Of a DNA stretch of 23,960 bases, positions 18,238-23,960 are shown piece by piece. Made by a program: the position numbers and the translations under genes. Under the pieces are notes generated by a model. The model saw only the letters and a program-made list of their open reading frames with translations, searched no databases and was not told where the DNA came from. How positions within the stretch are numbered: the stretch's first letter is position 1; each line of letters opens with the position of its first letter. Origin of the DNA: Aadella sp043822885 (GTDB taxonomy: Bacteria; Omnitrophota; Gorgyraeia; Tantalellales; Tantalellaceae); assembly GCA_043822885.1 (NCBI GenBank), contig JBDRBI010000097.1:1-23960 (forward strand), written 5' to 3'.

Positions 18238-19620
18238 TTACTTTTCAAAAGGAGCTTTGATCGAAGTTTTTCTTATCTTTGTCGGGTATTTGCCGCTGAA
18301 ACAGGCGCTACAAAAAGCGCCGCCGCCCGCGGCCTTGATCATTCCCTCTAAACTCAGATATTTTAGACTGTCCACCCCTATAAAATCGGCTATCGCGTCT
18401 ACGGATCGCTTTTGATTCGCGATAAGTTCTTTTCGTGAAGGAAAATCTATTCCATAAAAGCACGGATATTTTATCGGGGGGCAGCTTATTCTCATATGTA
18501 TCTCTTTTGCCCCGGCAGAGCGTATAGCCTTTATTCTGCCTTCGGTCGTTGTGCCTCTGACAATAGAATCTTCTACGACCACCACTTTCTTCTCGCGCAG
18601 CACGTCTTTTACGGGATTTAGCTTGATCTTTACGCCGTGTTTACGCATCTCCTGGGACGGCTGTATAAACGTTCTTCCGACATAGTGGTTACGTATCATG
18701 CCGAACTCAAACGGTATCCCGCTTTGTTCGGAATATCCTAGAGCGGCATAATTCCCTGAATCTGGTATGGACATGCAGAGATCCGCTTTAGCGGGATGTT
18801 CTTTAGCAAGCTGTATTCCCAATCTTTTGCGGACCTTAAGGACACTGTCGCCGAAAATATGGCTGTCGGGTCTGGAAAAATATATATGTTCGAATATACA
18901 GGGAGCCGGTGTTTTTTCGTCAAAAGGTTTGATAGATCTCATGCCGCTTTCGGAAATGATTATCATCTCTCCGGGTTCTACTTCCCTGATAAATTCGGCG
19001 TCGATAAGGTCCAGCGCGCAGGTCTCGCTTGCTAAGACATACGCGCCGTCCTTTTTTCCCAAACATAAAGGTCTGAATCCGTACGGATCTCTTACCCCGA
19101 TAAGATGTTGTTCCGTTAAGAACAACATCGTATAAGCGCCTTCACATTTTTTTAACGCGTCAGCAGCGCGTTTTTCGAAAACGTCTTCTTTTGTCCTTAC
19201 CAAAAGATGCAGGACAATTTCCGAATCCATTGTGGTCTGAAATATCGCCCCTTCCGATTCCATCTTCCTGCGTAATTTTACCGCGTTTACCAGATTGCCG
19301 TTATGAGCGATAGCAATAACGCCTTTATTGTGTTTTATCGCGAAAGGCTGAGCGTTTTTTATTATGCTGGATCCGGTAGTGGAATATCTGACGTGACCGA
19401 TAGCGGTGCATCCCTTCAATTCTTTTAGGCGTTTTTTGTTCAGGCCTTCGGAGACAAGCCCCATGCCGTTGAACTGACGCAGTTTTTTTCCGTTAAAAGC
19501 GGCTATCCCGCATGATTCTTCTCCCCGATGCTGAAGCGCATACAAACCTAAATAAGTGAGATCGACCGCGGAGGGATGGTTATATACACCGAAAACCCCG
19601 CAATATTCTTTTTTGTCCAT
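18238..19620 (-). CDS. purF: Amidophosphoribosyltransferase (Fe-S type)
   Basis: The 460-residue class II glutamine amidotransferase makes phosphoribosylamine from PRPP and glutamine, the first step of purine synthesis. A short leader MDKKEY precedes C7, which becomes the N-terminal nucleophile after leader removal (CGVFGVYNH). The glutaminase domain contains LQHRGEESCGI and HNGNLVNA. The PRPP site is VVVVEDSIVRGTT at about 346-358. The cysteines that bind a [4Fe-4S] cluster in the Bacillus enzyme are all present: C241, C387 and the pair C437/C440 in FCSACFSGKYPT. Such enzymes are oxygen sensitive. I prefer the second of two adjacent ATGs (19618-19620) because AAGGA then has normal spacing; the first overlaps the carB stop by 4 bp. 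Co-transcription with carAB is nearly certain. Confidence 0.97.
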   Translation of the reverse strand: MDKKEYCGVFGVYNHPSAVDLTYLGLYALQHRGEESCGIAAFNGKKLRQFNGMGLVSEGLNKKRLKELKGCTAIGHVRYSTTGSSIIKNAQPFAIKHNKGVIAIAHNGNLVNAVKLRRKMESEGAIFQTTMDSEIVLHLLVRTKEDVFEKRAADALKKCEGAYTMLFLTEQHLIGVRDPYGFRPLCLGKKDGAYVLASETCALDLIDAEFIREVEPGEMIIISESGMRSIKPFDEKTPAPCIFEHIYFSRPDSHIFGDSVLKVRKRLGIQLAKEHPAKADLCMSIPDSGNYAALGYSEQSGIPFEFGMIRNHYVGRTFIQPSQEMRKHGVKIKLNPVKDVLREKKVVVVEDSIVRGTTTEGRIKAIRSAGAKEIHMRISCPPIKYPCFYGIDFPSRKELIANQKRSVDAIADFIGVDSLKYLSLEGMIKAAGGGAFCSACFSGKYPTKIRKTSIKAPFEK

Positions 19621-22600
19621 CATTTTCCTTTGTAATATTCCTGTAACGATTTTACGCTTATATCTTTTCCGAGGATAGACCCTATTCCATTTACCGAAGC
19701 TTGCGCCCCGGCCAAAGTCGTAATACAGGGTATCCCTTTCATGGTAGCGGCGCTTCTTATCAAAGTTCCGTCCTTATGCGGTTTTTTCCCGTTCGAGGTG
19801 TTGATTATAAGATCCAGGCTTCCGTACCTTACCAGATCCATAACATCAGGATTACCTTCATTCATTTTTTTCACGGCTTCAACATCCATCCCGTTATTGC
19901 GCAGGATCTTGGCCGTTCCTTCTGTCGCGATAAGTTTGAAACCAAGATCATATAACTTTTTGGCGATAAAAACGATATTTCGTTTATCGCTATCCTGCAC
20001 GGAAATAAAAATATTTCCGGTTTTAGGGATCTTTTGTCCCGCGCCGTCCTGCGCTTTCATGAAAGCATCACCGAAACTTTTGGCGATACCCATAACCTCT
20101 CCCGTGGACATCATCTCCGGTCCTAAAAGAATGTCTACCCCGGAAAACTTCGAGAACGGAAGCACTGATTCTTTTACGCTGGTATAATTCAATCCTTTCA
20201 TCGGATCCGGTACATTTAATGCTTTTAACTTTTCTCCGGCCATTACCTTCGCGGCGATCTTCGCCAAAGGGATGCCCGTAGCTTTTGAGACAAAAGGAAC
20301 AGTACGGGAAGCCCTGGGATTTACTTCAAGGACGTATATTTCGCCTTCTTGAACCGCATACTGCACATTCATCAGTCCTCTTATGTCGAGCGCCTTGGCT
20401 AATTTCTTCGTCTGTTCTTTTATTTGCCCGACTATAGTATCGGATATAGAATGAGGAGGAAGTGTACAGGCCGAATCACCTGAATGTATCCCGGCCTCTT
20501 CAATATGTTCCATGATCCCCGCTACAATAACATCTTCACCGTCTCCTATGGCATCCACATCCACCTCTATCGCGTTCTGAAGAAATTTGTCCAAAAGGAT
20601 AGGATGCCCGGGAGAAACCTTGACGGCCTCTTTCATGAACTCTTCCAAAGACGCTTCATCGTAAACTATACGCATAGCCCGTCCTCCCAGAACATAAGAC
20701 GGTCTGACTACAACGGGATATCCGATAGTTTCGGCTTTATCTTCGGCCTCTGCCAACGACACAGCTGTATCATTAGGCGGTTGTTTTAATCCCAAAGTAT
20801 CAAGGAGCTCTTTAAATTGTTCGCGGTCTTCCGCCAAAGCTATGGATCTTACCGAAGTTCCTATTATGGGGACGCCGGCGTCCTCAAGGCGCTTTGCCAG
20901 ATTAAGCGGAGTCTGTCCTCCGAACTGGACGATAACTCCATCGGGGGCTTCTTTATCGACAATATTCATTACATCTTCAAATGTAAGCGGTTCGAAATAA
21001 AGTTTATCGGATGTATCATAATCCGTGCTCACCGTTTCCGGATTAGAGTTGACCATTATGGTCTCATAACCCAGCTCTTTTAAAGCAAACGACGCATGGC
21101 AGCAGCAATAATCGAATTCTATACCCTGTCCGATACGGTTCGGACCGCCGCCTAAGATCATTATTTTTTTCTTATCTGAACGTACGGCCTCGCATTCATC
21201 TTCGTATGTGGAGTAGTAGTAAGGCGTATAGGCCTCAAACTCGGCCGCACAGGTATCAACCAGCTTGTATGACGCGGTAATGCCTATTTTCTTTCTGTAT
21301 GCCCTGAATTCCGTTTCCATGCATCCGATCATATCCGAGATCTGGGCATCGCTGAAACCCATCTTTTTAGCTTTGATCAAAATATCTTTTAACTCGTCAT
21401 TCTCCTTGTCCTTTACGGGGTATTTCTTATCAAGTGTTTTTCTGAGCTCCTTTTCAAAATCGACTATGTCTTTTAAGCCGTTTAAGAACCACGGATCTAT
21501 TTTAGTAAGTCCGAATATCTTTTCGACGGGAAACCCTCTTCGCATAGCTTCCCTGACGTAAAAAAGCCTTTCCGCGTTTGGACGCGTCAAGAACGGTTCT
21601 ATTTCTCCGTATTTTAATGTCTCTATACCCTTTAAGGAGTCCAGGCCGTTCCTGCCGGTTTCTAACCCTCTGAATCCCTTTTGTAAAGCCTCTTTGAAAG
21701 TGCGCCCGATCGCCATGGTCTCGCCGACCGATTTCATGGAGACGCCCAAAGTCGTATCCGAACCTGTAAATTTTTCGAAAGTAAAACGCGGTATCTTTAC
21801 TACGCAATAATCTATCGAGGGTTCAAAGGACGCGGGAGTTTCTTTTGTGATGTCGTTAGGTATCTCATCCAGTGTATATCCTATCGCGAGTTTTGCCGCG
21901 AATTTCGCTATAGGAAAACCCGTAGCTTTACTTGCCAAAGCGGAACTGCGTGATACCCGGGGGTTCATCTCGATCACAAGCACACGACCGTCTTGAGGAT
22001 CAACGGCAAACTGTATATTTGATCCTCCGGTCTCAACTCCGATCTCCCTTATTATGGCAATTGAGGCATCCCTCATTTTCTGATACTCTTTATCGGAGAG
22101 TGTCTGCTGAGGGGCCACGGTGATGCTGTCCCCGGTATGTATGCCCATTGGATCGAGATTCTCGATCGAGCATACGATAACTACGTTATCTTTTCTATCC
22201 CTCATCACCTCAAGCTCATATTCTTTCCATCCTACAACGGATTCTTCTATAAGGACCTCGTTTATCATACTGTTGCGTAAACCCAGCGCGGCTATTGTTC
22301 TGAATTCCTCGATATTTCCCACTACTCCGCCGCCGGTCCCGCCTAGGGTGAAACTCGGGCGTATTATGAGAGGAAATCCTATCTCTTTACTTACGTCAAC
22401 GGCTTCTTCCATGTTGTGGGCTATGCCGCTTCTAGGAGTTTCCAGGCCGATCCTTTTCATGGCCTTTTTAAACTCGTCCCTATCCTCCGCTTTCTTTATG
22501 GCATTGTAATCGGCGCCGATCATTTTTACGTTATATTTTTCCAGAACTCCCATTTCGCAAAGTTTCATGGCGGTATTTAATCCCGTTTGTCCTCCCAAAG

Positions 22601-22865
22601 TGGGAAGGAGAGCATCGGGTCTTTCTTTCTCTATTATTTTTGCTACCGTCTCCGGAGTGACCGGTTCCACATAGGTTCTGTCCGCTATCTCCGGATCCGT
22701 CATAATGGTGGCCGGATTAGAGTTCACCAGGATAACCTTATACCCCTCTTCTCGTATGGCCTTACACGCCTGGGTCCCCGAGTAATCAAACTCACAGGCC
22801 TGCCCTATAACTATCGGACCTGATCCGATTATAAGAACGCTTTTTATGTCATATCTTTTAGGCAT
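19620..22865 (-). CDS. carB: Carbamoyl-phosphate synthase large chain
   Basis: The 1081-residue protein has the normal length for CarB. Two homologous ATP-grasp halves are visible. The first begins SVLIIGSGPIVIGQACEFDY with VIEMNPRVSRSSALASKATG near its end. The second begins KIMILGGGPNRIGQGIEFDY with VLEVNPRASRTVPFVSKATG. A C-terminal MGS-type allosteric domain starts near 940 (GNIFISVQDSDKRNIVFIAK, then NTSNGKKPHKDG). It makes carbamoyl phosphate from bicarbonate, two ATP and ammonia from CarA, for pyrimidines and arginine. The MGS domain is where UMP inhibits the E. coli enzyme; whether it does so here is not visible. The ATG follows the carA stop by one base (TAATATG), so coupling is direct. 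purF follows with overlap. Confidence 0.98.
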   Translation of the reverse strand: MPKRYDIKSVLIIGSGPIVIGQACEFDYSGTQACKAIREEGYKVILVNSNPATIMTDPEIADRTYVEPVTPETVAKIIEKERPDALLPTLGGQTGLNTAMKLCEMGVLEKYNVKMIGADYNAIKKAEDRDEFKKAMKRIGLETPRSGIAHNMEEAVDVSKEIGFPLIIRPSFTLGGTGGGVVGNIEEFRTIAALGLRNSMINEVLIEESVVGWKEYELEVMRDRKDNVVIVCSIENLDPMGIHTGDSITVAPQQTLSDKEYQKMRDASIAIIREIGVETGGSNIQFAVDPQDGRVLVIEMNPRVSRSSALASKATGFPIAKFAAKLAIGYTLDEIPNDITKETPASFEPSIDYCVVKIPRFTFEKFTGSDTTLGVSMKSVGETMAIGRTFKEALQKGFRGLETGRNGLDSLKGIETLKYGEIEPFLTRPNAERLFYVREAMRRGFPVEKIFGLTKIDPWFLNGLKDIVDFEKELRKTLDKKYPVKDKENDELKDILIKAKKMGFSDAQISDMIGCMETEFRAYRKKIGITASYKLVDTCAAEFEAYTPYYYSTYEDECEAVRSDKKKIMILGGGPNRIGQGIEFDYCCCHASFALKELGYETIMVNSNPETVSTDYDTSDKLYFEPLTFEDVMNIVDKEAPDGVIVQFGGQTPLNLAKRLEDAGVPIIGTSVRSIALAEDREQFKELLDTLGLKQPPNDTAVSLAEAEDKAETIGYPVVVRPSYVLGGRAMRIVYDEASLEEFMKEAVKVSPGHPILLDKFLQNAIEVDVDAIGDGEDVIVAGIMEHIEEAGIHSGDSACTLPPHSISDTIVGQIKEQTKKLAKALDIRGLMNVQYAVQEGEIYVLEVNPRASRTVPFVSKATGIPLAKIAAKVMAGEKLKALNVPDPMKGLNYTSVKESVLPFSKFSGVDILLGPEMMSTGEVMGIAKSFGDAFMKAQDGAGQKIPKTGNIFISVQDSDKRNIVFIAKKLYDLGFKLIATEGTAKILRNNGMDVEAVKKMNEGNPDVMDLVRYGSLDLIINTSNGKKPHKDGTLIRSAATMKGIPCITTLAGAQASVNGIGSILGKDISVKSLQEYYKGK

Positions 22866-22866
22866 A

Positions 22867-23955
22867 TTATTTCCGCTTATCTTTCTTTATTTTGTCGACA
22901 AATTCATCGAATAAATACGCGGCATCATTAGGACCCGGTCCCGCTTCAGGATGAAATTGAACACTGAAGAATTTCAGTTCATCGTTTTTCATGCCTTCGA
23001 CCGTTTTATCGTTAAGGTTAATGTGAGTTATCTCAACTTCTTTGTCTTTCAAAGAATCAAGGTCTACACAAAACCCGTGATTTTGCGCTGTAATACTCAC
23101 CTTTCCCGTCGCAAGGTCCTTGACCGGCTGATTGCCTCCCCTATGTCCAAACTTAAGTTTATAGGTCTTCCCTCCGAGAGCCAGCCCAAGCATCTGATTT
23201 CCGAGGCAGATACCGAATATGGGGACTTTCCCTATGAGCGAGCGCACCGTTTCCGCGACATACGGCGCTCCTTCAGGATCTCCGGGTCCGTTAGATAAGA
23301 GAATTCCGTCAGGTTTTTCGTTAAGTATATCCTCATGAGAGGAATCCGCGGGGAATCTCAGAACGTGGCATCCTCGTTTCTCCAAATGCCTCAAGATATT
23401 ATATTTTACTCCGCAATCAAGAACCGCGATCTTGATATCCCCGGACTTATTCCACTCTATCTTTTCCCGGCATGTAACTTCTTTTACCAGGTCTAGCCCC
23501 AAAGGCCCTTGAGATGCTCTAACTCTCTCCACAAGGCCATCTAGGTCATCTATACGGGTGCTGATAGCCGCTTTCATTGCGCCATGAAGGCGGATATGAC
23601 GCGTCAGCGCCCTGGTATCTACTCCCGTTATACCCATAACATCGTGTTTTTTGAAATATTCGTCTAAGGAAAGACGAGACCTGAAATTGCTGGGGATCCT
23701 GCATAGTTCCCTTACGATAAGACCCTTTATCTTCGGACCATCCGATTCATTGTCTTCTTCGTTAATGCCGTAATTGCCGATCAAGGGATAGGTCATAGTA
23801 ACGATCTGTCCCTGGTAAGATGGGTCTGTGATGACTTCCTGATACCCGGATATGCTTGTATTGAAGACTATTTCACCAAAAGAAGCGTCTTTAACCGCCC
23901 CGAACTGTTCTCCTTTGAATATCTTCCCGTCCTCAAATACTACAACCGCTTTCAC
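22867..23955 (-). CDS. carA: Carbamoyl-phosphate synthase small chain
   Basis: The 362-residue protein has the full family length. The N-terminal CarA-specific domain starts MKAVVVFEDGKIFKGEQFGA and includes FNTSISGYQEVITDPSYQGQ. The class I amidotransferase domain follows from about 173, with C250 in FGICLGNQ and H335/E337 in VQFHPEAG. It hydrolyses glutamine and channels ammonia to CarB. The start is GTG at 23953-23955; an in-frame TAA lies directly upstream (23956-23958), so no longer start in that frame exists. That TAA may also be the stop of a preceding gene outside the window. The SD lies beyond the edge and cannot be judged. Signals upstream of the carA-carB-purF run are out of view. 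Confidence 0.97.
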   Translation of the reverse strand: MKAVVVFEDGKIFKGEQFGAVKDASFGEIVFNTSISGYQEVITDPSYQGQIVTMTYPLIGNYGINEEDNESDGPKIKGLIVRELCRIPSNFRSRLSLDEYFKKHDVMGITGVDTRALTRHIRLHGAMKAAISTRIDDLDGLVERVRASQGPLGLDLVKEVTCREKIEWNKSGDIKIAVLDCGVKYNILRHLEKRGCHVLRFPADSSHEDILNEKPDGILLSNGPGDPEGAPYVAETVRSLIGKVPIFGICLGNQMLGLALGGKTYKLKFGHRGGNQPVKDLATGKVSITAQNHGFCVDLDSLKDKEVEITHINLNDKTVEGMKNDELKFFSVQFHPEAGPGPNDAAYLFDEFVDKIKKDKRK

Positions 23956-23960
23956 TTATG

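Noticed and set aside
18738..18923. Minus-strand 61-codon frame inside purF
   Set aside because: It is an out-of-frame reading within a full-length, motif-complete purF.

Overview
The window reads as bacterial chromosomal DNA. Every convincing gene lies on the minus strand, so transcription runs from high to low coordinates. Genes are tightly packed with 1-14 bp overlaps inside operons, Shine-Dalgarno (SD) sites are classical AGGAGG-type, and starts include ATG, GTG and TTG. No rRNA, tRNA, transposase, phage gene or CRISPR array was seen. The gene types (PurF and TtcA-like proteins with the cysteines for Fe-S clusters, a fused double ThyX, PurL with PurS-like N-terminal repeats) and the dispersed repeat related to CATTGCGAGCGAAG point to a Gram-negative, possibly anaerobic bacterium. 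An uncultivated lineage such as Omnitrophota is my guess, but the sequence here does not prove any phylum.

Right part (about 8.6-24.0 kb), nucleotide and glutamine metabolism. In transcription order: carA-carB-purF (overlapping or 1 bp apart), pyrG-icd (11 bp overlap), guaA, then purL-purQ-LOG-PilZ. Five of these proteins (CarA, PurF, PyrG, GuaA, PurQ) carry glutamine amidotransferase domains. The cluster therefore feeds glutamine nitrogen into carbamoyl phosphate, phosphoribosylamine, CTP, GMP and FGAM. icd (2-oxoglutarate supply) and a PilZ (c-di-GMP receptor-type) gene ride along.

Middle part (about 5.1-8.4 kb), small accessory genes: a two-TM mini-protein, a cysteine-cluster protein, a zinc-ribbon/TM/coiled-coil protein translationally coupled to an OmpR-type response regulator behind a good promoter, a TtcA-like tRNA thiolase and a PPC/DUF296 protein.

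Left part (1-4.8 kb): an EF-Tu-domain-2-like mini-protein, a two-TM protein, a 397 bp gap holding a 183 bp foldback element, a tandem-fused ThyX with its own promoter, a double zinc-ribbon protein, an azoreductase flanked by two direct copies of a 46 bp palindrome-bearing repeat, an unknown 123-residue protein, and the 5' part of a SpoIIAA/STAS-like gene running off the window.

The most unusual layer is the intergenic DNA. Spacers carry tandem arrays of short words (7 or 8 bp, degenerate), often ending at or within a few bases of a stop codon and frequently matched by an inverted copy on the other side of the spacer. Examples are YATTNAAC x13 between purF and pyrG, ACTATGA at two gene ends, AGACTTT, GTCACC and GAGTCA. 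Together with the foldback element, the azoR-flanking palindromes and the complementary degeneration of the two ThyX halves, these are the best leads here.
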